Shown: positions 51,969 through 61,893 of the stretch, one piece after another | Layout: every line of letters starts with the position of its first letter | How positions within the stretch are numbered: the first letter of the stretch is position 1 | NCBI GenBank assembly: GCA_902634405.1 | Contig: CACPJY010000003.1 | Location: 62,001 to 126,000 of the forward strand | Direction: 5' to 3' | From: an uncultured Synechococcaceae cyanobacterium | Lineage (GTDB): Bacteria > Cyanobacteriota > Cyanobacteriia > PCC-6307 > Cyanobiaceae | Length of the DNA: 64,000 nucleotides | Position numbers and translations under genes: made by a program | The notes under the pieces: generated by a model | Database searches by the model: none | What the model was told of the DNA's origin: nothing | Seen by the model: only the letters and a program-made list of their open reading frames with translations

Positions 51969-52076
51969 GCAAAGCTAAGTGCGCTCATTAAATCTTGAAT
52001 CATTGAGATGAAATAAAAAATTATACTCTAACCATTAATTCTTAGTCACTTATCACTTACTTTTAAATAAAAATTC

Positions 52077-52931
52077 CTATGCAAAGACAGCTGTTCTACC
52101 ACGGTAGACCATAACTTGATGGTTCAAGTGTAACCTAACAGCAGTAGCTAAAGCTAATCGCTCTGTATCCCGCCCTTTACGTATTAAGTCTGTTACCTCG
52201 TCACGGTGACTTACATGTGCGATTGTTTGTTCAATAATAGGTCCATTGTCTAATTCCTTGGTTACATAATGGGCAGTTGCACCTATTAACTTTACACCTC
52301 TAGACCATGCTTGGTGGTAGGGTTTTGCTCCTTTAAAGGCAGGCAGAAAAGAATGATGGATGTTAATAATAGATGGGAATTTCTGAATAAAATCTTCTGA
52401 TAATATTTGCATATACTTAGCTAAAATCACTAATTCAATCTTATTATTTCTAAGCAGGTCAAGTATAATTTTTTCCGAAGTATTTTTAGATTCTTTACTA
52501 GTCGGAACGAACTGATAGTTAACAGATAGTTCCTTACAAATAGATTCTAATTCAAGATGATTAGAGACAATAAGAGGTACCTCCATTTTGATCTCGCAAC
52601 TGCTTACTCTCCAAAGCAGATCTAGCAGACAATGGCTTTGCTTACTAGCAAAAATAGCCACTCTAGGAATCTCATCAGAAAAGTGTACATTCGCCTGGCC
52701 ACATAACTGAGATGCTAACTGATTAACCTGTAAGCTAATAGATTTACGGTCTAAAGAAAAGCCATCTAAATCCCATTCGATTCTGCTAAGGAAAAGGCCC
52801 ACATCTGAATCCGTATGATGGTCTGCATGAAGAATATTTCCATTATTCTTTGTAATCCAACCAGCTAATTCACTTACTAATCCTGGCCTGTCAGGGCAAA
52901 TAAGTTGAAGAATACAAGAGGTTTTATTCAT
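52077..52931 (-). CDS. purU: formyltetrahydrofolate deformylase (PurU)
   Basis: N-terminal ACT 'ILQLICPDRPGLVSELAGWI', 'INIHHSFLPAFKGAKPYHQAWSRGVKLIGATAHYVTKELDNGPIIEQ'. Confidence 0.95.
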   Translation of the reverse strand: MNKTSCILQLICPDRPGLVSELAGWITKNNGNILHADHHTDSDVGLFLSRIEWDLDGFSLDRKSISLQVNQLASQLCGQANVHFSDEIPRVAIFASKQSHCLLDLLWRVSSCEIKMEVPLIVSNHLELESICKELSVNYQFVPTSKESKNTSEKIILDLLRNNKIELVILAKYMQILSEDFIQKFPSIINIHHSFLPAFKGAKPYHQAWSRGVKLIGATAHYVTKELDNGPIIEQTIAHVSHRDEVTDLIRKGRDTERLALATAVRLHLNHQVMVYRGRTAVFA

Positions 52932-53072
52932 CAGATTTGAGATTCATTAATAAAAGGGTTTTAATGGAATTGTTTATTTGGAAGCAGTCTGCAATTAATT
53001 AAATGTTAGGACTTCACTAAAAACTCAAGAAATCATCAATTCGGTTAAATCGATTTCCCCAACAAGAAGTAG

Positions 53073-53387
53073 TTAGTCAAGATCTCCCCCACCATGTCCA
53101 CCTATACCCTGCTCAAACGGGTAGATCTGCTCATCGCCAAAAATATCTTGCATACTCATACCATTAATCAAGTTTTCACTCTCTTTGTTTGTATTCTCCT
53201 CAGGCAACTCAATCGCACTTTCAAGTATATTGCCTGAATTATTTTCTGAACGTGAAAGGGTTTCTTCTGGGGGTGTCCAGCCTTTAATCAGAGCATAAGA
53301 ACTATCCTCTCCTAAAAAGAGAATCGAGAGTGTGCACAGCAATGCTAGTACTGCCAAAGAGGTTGCTCTAAAAAATTTTTCCAACAT
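53073..53387 (-). CDS. secreted small hypothetical protein
   Basis: Signal-like N-terminus; 'DIFGDEQIYPFEQGIGGHGGGDLD' C-terminus. Confidence 0.7.
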   Translation of the reverse strand: MLEKFFRATSLAVLALLCTLSILFLGEDSSYALIKGWTPPEETLSRSENNSGNILESAIELPEENTNKESENLINGMSMQDIFGDEQIYPFEQGIGGHGGGDLD

Positions 53388-53645
53388 AACAAGAATTTTT
53401 AAGCCGCATTAATTTAAGCATCTCTTCGGTCCGCTAATTCGAAAACAAATTAATCCACGAAAGTTCTTGTTTTGGCGATTTCTACTTTTATAGCAAGAGG
53501 CAGGCTTTTAATAATGATGTAAGCTAAACAAAAGTCATTAGCTTCTAGTTGAGGCAAATGATTTGAAGCATATAAAACGAACCTTTTCTAATAATTGCTT
53601 AGGGTTTGGCCTTATTAAAAAGATATAAAGAGATTTCCTGTATGT

Positions 53646-54083
53646 TTATTCTTCTATTGAAGGCTTGATTTGACGACTTTGCTTCAAAAAACCACGTTGT
53701 TTCTTAGCGGCTATTCTGCGGTTACGTGATGCATAAGTTGGCCTGGTTTCTTTCCTTGATTGAAGAGGTGGTTTCAAGCCCTCTCTTAACAGCACTGCTA
53801 AACGAGCTAATGCCAATTTTCTATTTTGATATTGTGAACGGTTTTCAGATGCAACAACATTTAGGCAACCATCTATACACCGAGTCCCAAGTTTTTGAAG
53901 CAACCTCTGCTTAACAAAAGGGTCGATTACAGAGGAACTGTTTATATCGAATACAAGCTCAACCCGACTATCAGTTTTATTAACTCCTTGTCCACCAGGC
54001 CCTGATGATCTAGAAAACCTCCATTTGAGCTCCTGGCGAGGAATGACTAAGTGAGAATTGATAGTTAAGTTCATTGAAATCAA
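53646..54083 (-). CDS. arfB: peptidyl-tRNA hydrolase ArfB / RF-1 GGQ-domain protein
   Basis: 'LKWRFSRSSGPGGQGVNKTDSRVELVFDI'. Confidence 0.9.
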   Translation of the reverse strand: MISMNLTINSHLVIPRQELKWRFSRSSGPGGQGVNKTDSRVELVFDINSSSVIDPFVKQRLLQKLGTRCIDGCLNVVASENRSQYQNRKLALARLAVLLREGLKPPLQSRKETRPTYASRNRRIAAKKQRGFLKQSRQIKPSIEE

Positions 54084-54154
54084 AAAACCAGGTCCAACTC
54101 CACCAATTAATTAATTACTTATTTCATCTTCCCAAGACTTTTTAATTTTAACTC

Positions 54155-54337
54155 CTACGCCGCACTATTACAGACAGCTAATGCAAGTGAATCTTTAGCT
54201 TGTTCACTCAACTGCCGAAAATCAGCCACTTCATTGATCCATGCAACAGTGTTCTCAAGACAGCAGTTCCAATAGGCAGCCTTTCTATAAAAAGGAATCA
54301 ACGCAATTGCTATATACAAAATTTCCAAAGCAGCCAA
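54155..54337 (-). CDS. hypothetical protein
   Basis: 60-aa ORF. Confidence 0.4.
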   Translation of the reverse strand: MAALEILYIAIALIPFYRKAAYWNCCLENTVAWINEVADFRQLSEQAKDSLALAVCNSAA

Positions 54338-54508
54338 TCCGAAAAAAGCCTTCTAAGGGGGTTCACCCATTACCCTACCCCCTGGGATGTCAAAAGGAAG
54401 CTTAACTTCTAATGTTACTAAAAGTTCCTGGGTAGCAGGTATATGCAGAAAGGCTAAAGGTAAAACAATATTTAGACCTATCCAAGCAACTCTCACTATT
54501 GCTACCCA

Positions 54509-54658
54509 TCACCCACTTTTTTTCAGAAGACTTTCTTTCTGCTTTTCATTAGTCATTTCAGACCTAAAAGGTTTGCGAAGAACATGTTGGCCAAAATCTA
54601 ATGAAATTGCTTTTTCGTGGATGATCTCTCTAATCCAGTTAAGAAGAAAGTTCAGCAT
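54509..54658 (-). CDS. small hypothetical protein (49 aa)
   Basis: By-eye: MLNFLLNWIREIIHEKAISLDFGQHVLRKPFRSEMTNEKQKESLLKKSG*. Confidence 0.45.
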   Translation of the reverse strand: MLNFLLNWIREIIHEKAISLDFGQHVLRKPFRSEMTNEKQKESLLKKSG

Positions 54659-54691
54659 TCCTTAGATTAATACTAACTAGGGAAGGTAAAA

Positions 54692-54853
54692 TCATTTCTC
54701 GACTCTGCCTTCGATTCGGTCTATATATTCCAATGATTGTTTAACGTAATCCATCCTCTTCTGAGTAGCTATTAGGGTTCTTGTTAATTCAAACCTTCGC
54801 ACTCGACGCCATAGGCGCATAAAAGATTTAGGGATGGGCTTGTTGAGGGGCAT
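54692..54853 (-). CDS. small basic hypothetical protein (53 aa)
   Basis: By-eye: MPLNKPIPKSFMRLWRRVRRFELTRTLIATQKRMDYVKQSLEYIDRIEGRVEK*. Confidence 0.5.
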   Translation of the reverse strand: MPLNKPIPKSFMRLWRRVRRFELTRTLIATQKRMDYVKQSLEYIDRIEGRVEK

Positions 54854-54862
54854 CTTTGAAAA

Positions 54863-55096
54863 CTATTGCAAGAACGGTAGAAACTTCCCAAAAGACTCTG
54901 AGAATGACCCAACAACTGTAAGTGCTGCTCCAACTACAATAGCAACAATCGCTGTATCTACTAATAGATCTTTCCATCCATAAGAAGGTTTGTCAGCCAT
55001 TCGTTCTTTAAACTTGAGTTTGACCAGCCACCCTTTTCGTTCTAAGTCCGAAAGTAGATTGCCATGGTAGCAGATAAAAAATATAGGAATAGTCAC
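54863..55096 (-). CDS. small single-TM protein
   Basis: Probably starts internally at 'MADKPSYGWKDLLVDTAIVAIVVGAALTVVG'. Confidence 0.6.
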   Translation of the reverse strand: MTIPIFFICYHGNLLSDLERKGWLVKLKFKERMADKPSYGWKDLLVDTAIVAIVVGAALTVVGSFSESFGKFLPFLQ

Positions 55097-55456
55097 TAAA
55101 TACTAAATATTTTTTTATTTAACAACACCTTATCCAATAAATTAAAGGACATTAATCTTGCAAGTTTGATTGATTAAACGATCCAAAATTGTTAATGTTT
55201 TATAGCTATTTAACACTGAATCCTAAAATTTTACAATTGATTCACACTATCTATTAAGAGAATACAAGTATATTCCATACTAAACATTTAGGAAATGTCC
55301 ATGTCATGAAGCTAAATAATTAAGGGAGTTAGTTTCTTTTTTATTGGCATATACAAAGGTGAGCTAAGTCTTACTAATTAAAGATCTGCAAATATTTTAC
55401 TTTATGGGCTTTATAGATTAAGTGAATTCAGTGAGGCTTATCCTATTTTGCATTAA

Positions 55457-55816
55457 TCACCCCCACCCTTTCGAAGACTGAGATTCAACATAAGAGGCAA
55501 CTTCAGAAATTTCCGAAGGAGTTAATACATCCTTAAAAGAAGGCATTGGTCCAGCACCGTTAGTCACTTGAGCAACGATCGCCCCTTCATGGTCTGAGCT
55601 GTAGTTAGCTAAAAAACTTTTTAAATCAGCTTGAGAGAGAGTCCTTTCTGGGTTAACAAGATTTCCACCAGCAGCGTGACAAGCGGCACAATTTGCTGAA
55701 AAGACTCCAGCCCCGTCTGCCATTGCTATCTGTGGGGTGATAAGACCAATAGCCAAGGCAGCTATTGCAGCAAGCAGAAATCTCATCTCTAAGCAGAAGC
55801 GTATTAATGGTTCCAT
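55457..55816 (-). CDS. petJ: cytochrome c6-like class I c-type cytochrome
   Basis: 'GAGVFSANCAACHAAGGNLVNPERTLSQADLKSFL...GAGPMPSFKDVLTPSEISEVASYVESQSSKGW'. Confidence 0.9.
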   Translation of the reverse strand: MEPLIRFCLEMRFLLAAIAALAIGLITPQIAMADGAGVFSANCAACHAAGGNLVNPERTLSQADLKSFLANYSSDHEGAIVAQVTNGAGPMPSFKDVLTPSEISEVASYVESQSSKGWG

Positions 55817-56007
55817 TCTGAAGTAGTTTTTGCGACTCCTATTAGATTTTGTTTATACAATCATATTTTGAAATTATATTCCTTAATGCTACGTGGAGGG
55901 CGTTGAAAGTCTTTAGATCTACTGAGGTCAAAATGGTTGACCCTTTTCATGCCACTATTGAGTATCGAGTAGACCTCTGATGGCCTAGCAAGAGGTACAA
56001 AGGAGTG

Positions 56008-57150
56008 CTAGCAATGTCTCTTAAAAAGATATTGAGCTTGACCCTTGCGATCTGAAGTAATGAATTGAGTCTTGAATCCATCGCCTTTAATATCAAAAGT
56101 TCTGCGCTTACAGTCAATAATCAATCTCCGTGCTCTAAACCAACCTTCTGGCTTAGATTGCCCCTGCAAAAGAAGTGAATTAACGCAATCTTCATTACTT
56201 CCTTGGGAACAATTAATAGCTCCTAGTACACCGGCAAAAAGATTGCCAGCAATTTGCCTACCCCTCTCAATTTCAAACCTATAAACATCAAAAGAAATAT
56301 GATGTTTATAGTCAGGGTTTTTAACAACTCTAGAAAAGGTCTCACGAGTATCTTGAAGCCATTCGCCAGCAAAACGCCCTACACCCATAGATTCATCATT
56401 AAACCCATTCATAAAAGCATGAAATCGATTTTTAGGGTTGTCATGCTTAGAGAGCAAATGGAAGTCACCAACACTAAAAAACATATTGGCTCCCTTTGTG
56501 AAACCTTCTAGAGGGATTAACTGCTTATATATTACATATGAAAAGTATTTACCCGCTTTCCAATCTGCCTCATTCTCCTCATTATCAAGGTACTTTTCTC
56601 TGCCAATATGATGATTCACATGATGTCCGAACTCATGAGAAAGAATGGCCAAGCTTAGGTAACTAATATTAAGACTTCTCCTATCGGTGAGACCACTTAT
56701 CAATGGGCGAACGTCAAGTGTTATTTCACTAGATTCAGGGCAGTAAATATTAGGAAGTTTAGAAATTCTTTTGCCTCCACATCCTCTAAGATATCCATCG
56801 TCAAGGCGGAGGGTTGGAGGAGGCAGATTCAATCCACGATTATTGGCATGCTCACTCCAAAATGCATGCATCAATTTCAAATGAAGCCTCAGAAATTCTT
56901 TATCAGCCTTATTGACTTCTGGTATACCATGATTACGCAACTCATTTATCAAGGTTTCATTAGAGTCATTTTCTACTAAGATTTTTGTATCTATTTTTGG
57001 ATACATTCGAGAGTAGTATAGATAACAAAAATTGTAGTCGTCTCCTTTTCTAGCCTTACATTTTTCGTGTGCTTTGGAATTAAAATCCTGAGCATTTATA
57101 GATCCGAGTCCCGCAACTAAAGATAGCAATAATAGCAAGCTCTTCTTCAT
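56008..57150 (-). CDS. secreted zinc-metallopeptidase-like protein
   Basis: Signal peptide; 'LAILSHEFGHHVNHH' HExxH; downstream 'NEEN/EADWKAGKYFSYVI'. Confidence 0.75.
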   Translation of the reverse strand: MKKSLLLLLSLVAGLGSINAQDFNSKAHEKCKARKGDDYNFCYLYYSRMYPKIDTKILVENDSNETLINELRNHGIPEVNKADKEFLRLHLKLMHAFWSEHANNRGLNLPPPTLRLDDGYLRGCGGKRISKLPNIYCPESSEITLDVRPLISGLTDRRSLNISYLSLAILSHEFGHHVNHHIGREKYLDNEENEADWKAGKYFSYVIYKQLIPLEGFTKGANMFFSVGDFHLLSKHDNPKNRFHAFMNGFNDESMGVGRFAGEWLQDTRETFSRVVKNPDYKHHISFDVYRFEIERGRQIAGNLFAGVLGAINCSQGSNEDCVNSLLLQGQSKPEGWFRARRLIIDCKRRTFDIKGDGFKTQFITSDRKGQAQYLFKRHC

Positions 57151-57397
57151 GGTTGGAAAGTATGTTCAAATCTAGTAGAAGAATCATTCATGATGATTTT
57201 TGGAATTGGTTGTGGATCTTCTGGGGGTATTTCTAAGAAAAGTTAAATAATTTATAGAATATTTCTCAACAAACTATTTAGCCTCCTGGCTTTTATAGTG
57301 ATATCAACTGATTGCACTTGAGGCAACAAAATCTTAAAGAGTTTGTTAATTAGAAAGGGAAGTTTGATCTTGCATCTTTCATGGTAAACCAAGCTAC

Positions 57398-57973
57398 TTA
57401 AGCAAGGCTCTTTGAGATTACAGCATTTAAGAAAGCTTCATTTAATCTTTCAAGAGGATTTTGGGTCCAATCATTTAAAGCACTTCTCATTGCACAGGAT
57501 CCATGTCGATAGGCCTTTGTCATCTCTAAACCAGTTAGCACATGGGTACCCATTAAGATTTGATAGACCAGCTCAGGATTGCTATATGGATGCTTCTTAA
57601 GGTGGAAAGATACTTCTTGCAAAGCCTGTTGGAGAGTAAGTTTCTTCTTTTTCATATGCGCTTCAAACTCTAATCTGGCGACCTCTGCATAGGCCTTTGC
57701 ACCCTCATCAGAAAAAATTGAACCTATCTGCTTTTCCTTGCCAGGATTCGGAGATACCGACTTAAGATTCCATAAGTGGTCGCCCAAAATGCTTTCTACT
57801 TTTGCAAGCCTTGTTTCAAGCAATTCGTTCGGTTCTTCACTAGGTACAGCCTTTAAAAGGTCAGTAACAAAATCAGTAAGTGTTTTCCCTTCCTTAATTG
57901 CTTGAGACTTTAGTTTTAAAAGCAATTCTGGATCAATATTAATATTAAGCTGGGATCTCTTTCGTGCCATCAT
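57398..57973 (-). CDS. RHH-like N-terminus plus unknown C-terminal domain protein (paralog B)
   Basis: 'QLNINIDPELLLKLKSQAIKEGKTLTDFVTDLLKAV' CopG/Arc-like; C-terminus matches 32358..32936. Confidence 0.8.
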   Translation of the reverse strand: MMARKRSQLNINIDPELLLKLKSQAIKEGKTLTDFVTDLLKAVPSEEPNELLETRLAKVESILGDHLWNLKSVSPNPGKEKQIGSIFSDEGAKAYAEVARLEFEAHMKKKKLTLQQALQEVSFHLKKHPYSNPELVYQILMGTHVLTGLEMTKAYRHGSCAMRSALNDWTQNPLERLNEAFLNAVISKSLA

Positions 57974-58300
57974 CTTACTTCATTATAACCAGTCTATCAC
58001 AGTACCTTAGACGACAAGCAAGGTCTAATCTATGATCTAGATCGACTAGAAATCCGTTCGCTTATTGGCCAGGCTACGCTCCCCATAAGGGTAAGAATCG
58101 AAGATAATTGCTTAAAGCATGAGAGATTTGGTTCTTAAATATTGTATTAGTAAGTAATATTAAAAGGTTAAAGTAAAATATTTTATCGATATTTCTCTAC
58201 AAACTTATAAAACATAAGCTTGGTTTAAGTGTATAGATTCCTTGACAATCAAACTTCTGAAATCTTATTGGTGATTAAAATTATTAAGGTTTTTTTTGGA

Positions 58301-58585
58301 ATGACGCTCGAAACCACCATTTTTGATTTCAAACTCAGCAAAAGTTTTAAAGAGTGGGCTGCTGTTTATGACAGCGAAAAAAACAAAGCGATGTTGCAAG
58401 CTGGCGGAATCACCTCTCTCTATAGAGGAATAAATAAACAAGACTCTTCAAGGGCAATAGTTATCTTCCAAGCAGAAGAAGGAATTGCTATGGGCATGTG
58501 GAAAGACCCAGAGGCAAAAGCAATGATCGAATCTAGTGGTCATATTTATGAACAAACCACCATCACTCAATGGACTCATGGTTAG
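58301..58585 (+). CDS. DUF3764-like protein
   Basis: 'MTLETTIFDFKLSKSFKEWAAVYDSEKNKAMLQAGGITSLYRGINKQDSSRAIVIFQAEE'; start moved to internal ATG. Confidence 0.75.
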   Translation: MTLETTIFDFKLSKSFKEWAAVYDSEKNKAMLQAGGITSLYRGINKQDSSRAIVIFQAEEGIAMGMWKDPEAKAMIESSGHIYEQTTITQWTHG

Positions 58586-58720
58586 TTCAGAAGTTCTCAG
58601 AATATTTGACTTATTGATAGAGGCTTCGACACCTATTAGGAGGTGACGTGTCAGGGGATGATAAGCAAGAAAGCCTTGTCTAGAAAAGCATGATCTAATT
58701 CTATGAGTTGATTTTTAAAA

Positions 58721-59014
58721 ATGTCCAAAGCCACCTTCATGAATGTTGTTCGCTACCAACTCAAGCCCGCGTTTGTAGATGACTACTTCGAGAAGTTGGC
58801 TCAATTCAACACCGAAGGTCTTATCGCTAAATACGTTGCGAGAACGGGCTCAAATGATTATTGCTTTGTTGGACTTTGGGAGAGTGAAGAAGCCATAGCG
58901 TCGGCAAGGCCAAAAATGCTCGCACATCTTGATGAGGTGAGAGGTTTTATGGAAGAGTTGTCTCCAGAACTAGGAGTTACTGATCCAGTTTCGGGACCGC
59001 TTGTCACAAGCTGA
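58721..59014 (+). CDS. ABM-like dimeric alpha-beta barrel protein
   Basis: 'VRYQLKPAFVDDYFEKLAQF...FVGLWESEEAIASARPKMLAHLDEVR'. Confidence 0.65.
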   Translation: MSKATFMNVVRYQLKPAFVDDYFEKLAQFNTEGLIAKYVARTGSNDYCFVGLWESEEAIASARPKMLAHLDEVRGFMEELSPELGVTDPVSGPLVTS

Positions 59015-59331
59015 GTTAACTTAATCAGGCAAACCTTGTCTTGGCATGAGGGTGTTCTTGTTTATAAAAATATTATTTTCGCCTGTTTTGGATGAGCTAA
59101 TAGAAAGCCATTAAACATCTTTCATTGTGGGGCGCCCGAGAATTGGCTGTCGTGCTTTTTGTCATGAGCTATTTCCATAACTCCAACAATGAAATAACAG
59201 GTTGACATAACCACCAATCAGAAGTAGAACAGGTGTACTACAGAAAGGCTCATGGCATCATCTGCTTCCCCGTATGCGGTTTTTAAAGCTGAAGACTGGA
59301 TGCATCCAGCAGCCCCCATTGGGATAGGTCA

Positions 59332-59613
59332 ATGCGTAAGAATCAGACCAAAAAAGCGTTACTCCCAAAATCCTTCAATCCAACTGAAGGATGGGAACCT
59401 CTCAAGCAGGGACTACTTAAAGAATCACGTTCAGCTTGCGTTTGCATGACATGCCAACACTTCAACTATTCCTGTGATAAGCATTGTCGAACCATTCTCA
59501 CCTGCAACATTCAAGAAAAACTAATCCCAAATGGAAAGCACCTCACCTCGAAATGTGCCCTTTGGCAGCAGCGACAAGAGAAAGAGATTGGATGGTGTCC
59601 CGAGGCTGCATGA
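59332..59613 (+). CDS. cysteine-rich conserved hypothetical protein
   Basis: 'CVCMTCQHFNYSCDKHCRTILTCNIQEKLIPNGKHLTSKCALWQQ'. Confidence 0.7.
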   Translation: MRKNQTKKALLPKSFNPTEGWEPLKQGLLKESRSACVCMTCQHFNYSCDKHCRTILTCNIQEKLIPNGKHLTSKCALWQQRQEKEIGWCPEAA

Positions 59614-59914
59614 TTTCCTTTGAGCCATCTGAACTTAAGGTTCATTACAGAGAGCCCGTATAAACCTGATCTTCTAATACTTGCGGGCTAAGAGTCCATA
59701 AGTATTCTTTGCAGAAGAAGGCTACCTATCTAATTTGTACTTAGAAGCGCATTTAGCTTATTCAATACTCATCCAATCCTTTGATGAGGAAAAATATCAT
59801 TAATATAAAGCTTAAGCACAGTTCAATCTTTTCCTGATCAAAGTTTTTTATTCACAAATACTTATAAGCTTAAAGCATTACTTTCTTTATTAAGATATTT
59901 CTTTACCTGGCTTT

Positions 59915-60112
59915 TTATCGTCTAATTTTTTCAAAATACTTATAAGCGTAATAAATTCCCAAAATTATTAGGAGAGTGAACGCATAGCGATTCAAAAAGA
60001 TATAAATGCCATATACAAATAAAGGAATCAAGCAAAATCGTTTAAAGTTCAACCTGTCATTGGGAGACATATGCCTCCAATCGAGATCTTTCCATTGAAA
60101 AATTTTTTTCAT
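59915..60112 (-). CDS. small membrane protein
   Basis: 65-aa ORF with one to two TM segments. Confidence 0.55.
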   Translation of the reverse strand: MKKIFQWKDLDWRHMSPNDRLNFKRFCLIPLFVYGIYIFLNRYAFTLLIILGIYYAYKYFEKIRR

Positions 60113-60605
60113 TCCTTACGTTTGAATACATATCCCATTCAACACCATCATGTTCTGTTGAGCTAGAAAGGAAAAACAGAACGAGCCACTTACCAATTAC
60201 CTATCTATCCAAACCTCTAACATCCGAGGTGTTTAGAGCTAAAGACACATGTTTTAGCTTTCTTCTCATTAGGTTCTAGAGCTCACAAATCTTCTTGGGA
60301 CTGTTTTTGTCGCTCGAAGAAGTTTTGATAGGAGCTGTATAAATCTCCCTTAGAAGAAGAAAGATTATGCAAAAAGAATCTGGAATAGATTGGAGTGTAA
60401 GGTTTTTGTTCTAAAGCTATATTATTTTGGCCTAAGCCTCAGGCTAGAGTGATACTAGGGTTGGAAAAACTTAATTAGTAAAACATTAACCACCTGGACC
60501 AAAAAGCTAATTCAACTAATTTAGGTAAGTACAATTGCCTGCGTAAAAACCCTATATGCAATTAAGAGCGATATGCTAGAAAAGGGTTAATCAAATAGGA
60601 GAGTC

Positions 60606-60770
60606 ATGAAACTAAAAACTCCATTTTCTGTCATTTCTAATCCCATTAGAGATATTGATTATATGCATGATTTCTCTTATGAATTACCTAAAGAAAAATC
60701 CCATGAGTTTTGGGAGCAAGAATGCAAGCTTAACCCCACAAAATCCACTTGTAAGCTCTACGAAGTGTAA
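60606..60770 (+). CDS. small conserved-looking protein (54 aa)
   Basis: By-eye: MKLKTPFSVISNPIRDIDYMHDFSYELPKEKSHEFWEQECKLNPTKSTCKLYEV*. Confidence 0.6.
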   Translation: MKLKTPFSVISNPIRDIDYMHDFSYELPKEKSHEFWEQECKLNPTKSTCKLYEV

Positions 60771-61711
60771 CTAAGATTATTTGTCGTTATTTAGGGGACT
60801 TACACACAGAGGCTGAGCATAAGAGCTCAGGGAAAATACTAAAAACAGATGCGCCAATTGACCACGCAGGTAAGGGAGAGAATTTCTCACCTACAGACTT
60901 AGTCGCAACAGCTTTAGGATCTTGCTTCCTTACAGTGATGGGTATCACCGCAAAAGAACAAGAGTGGAAGCTAGGGGAAACAACAATCGAAATTGATAAA
61001 AAGATGACTAGCAGAGGGCCTAGGAAGATTGAATTATTATCACTTCAAATAAAGATGCCTCCTGACTTAAAAGCCGATCAATTAAAGACCCTTAAGGAAG
61101 CCACGAATACTTGCCCTGTTTTGAGGAGTATAAATGGCTCAATAAAAATCAAAGTCAATTGGAGTCAACAAAGGAAGAAAAAAAAGACCTGCTTGAATTT
61201 TCTTCCAATTAATGCCTTTAGAGAAACTCCTCAAGTCACATTCTTTGATGCTGGAGTAAAGGGGGCAAATTGTTCTGACGTAGTAATTCATCATGGAAAC
61301 GCACTTTCACCACCTAATGACGATAACTTTGAGCAGTATTACGTGCATCGACATCAAATTGACCACAATTTGGTCTTAGAAGGGGGACGTACTTTTACCT
61401 TACTCAATCCTGCATGGGACGAACCACATCACGTGATTTACATGAACCCAAAAATGGGTGCTCTTGAGATACCTAGAGGTACTTTTCACAGATCCGTTTC
61501 AGGTAAGAAAGGGAGCATAGTGCTGAATCAAGCAATAAGAGATATCGAATTCGATCCAAGCAATGAATTTGAACCTGTTAGCTTGCGTGATAGAGAAGAT
61601 TTACGTCAAGCAAAAACATCCACTCCCGTTTATTGGATTTGGCATAAGGGAAAAATCAAAAGGCTGACGATAAGAAGAACTTCTAGAACCAAGAAAATAG
61701 TCGAGATTTAA
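60767..61711 (+). CDS. OsmC-family domain fused to a cupin-like domain
   Basis: In-frame extension upstream of the track's start: TKIICRYLGDLHTEAEHKSSGKILKTDAPIDHAGKGENFSPTDLVATALGSCFLTVMGITAKEQ...; C-terminal 'YVHRHQIDHNLVLEGGRTFTLL...MGALEIPRGTFHRSVSG' cupin-like. Start codon uncertain. Confidence 0.8.
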   Translation, partial: VTKIICRYLGDLHTEAEHKSSGKILKTDAPIDHAGKGENFSPTDLVATALGSCFLTVMGITAKEQEWKLGETTIEIDKKMTSRGPRKIELLSLQIKMPPDLKADQLKTLKEATNTCPVLRSINGSIKIKVNWSQQRKKKKTCLNFLPINAFRETPQVTFFDAGVKGANCSDVVIHHGNALSPPNDDNFEQYYVHRHQIDHNLVLEGGRTFTLLNPAWDEPHHVIYMNPKMGALEIPRGTFHRSVSGKKGSIVLNQAIRDIEFDPSNEFEPVSLRDREDLRQAKTSTPVYWIWHKGKIKRLTIRRTSRTKKIVEI

Positions 61712-61893
61712 TCACTGAAAAAATTTGAATTAAAAAGTTCTTAACCTACAAAAGAATAGAATAGGATTTACTAATTACTTCAATAGTTGTAGAAAATCAG
61801 TCAGGGTGAAAAATAGTTGAGGGAAATATCTCGCTGCCTAGTCCTGGAGCAATAGAAAGAGTCAATTAGTTGCATAAAATACATAGTAATCAA

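Noticed and set aside
59252-59449. Plus-strand 65-aa ORF
   Set aside because: Overlaps the better-supported Cys-rich ORF at 59332 in a different frame; possible leader ORF but no support
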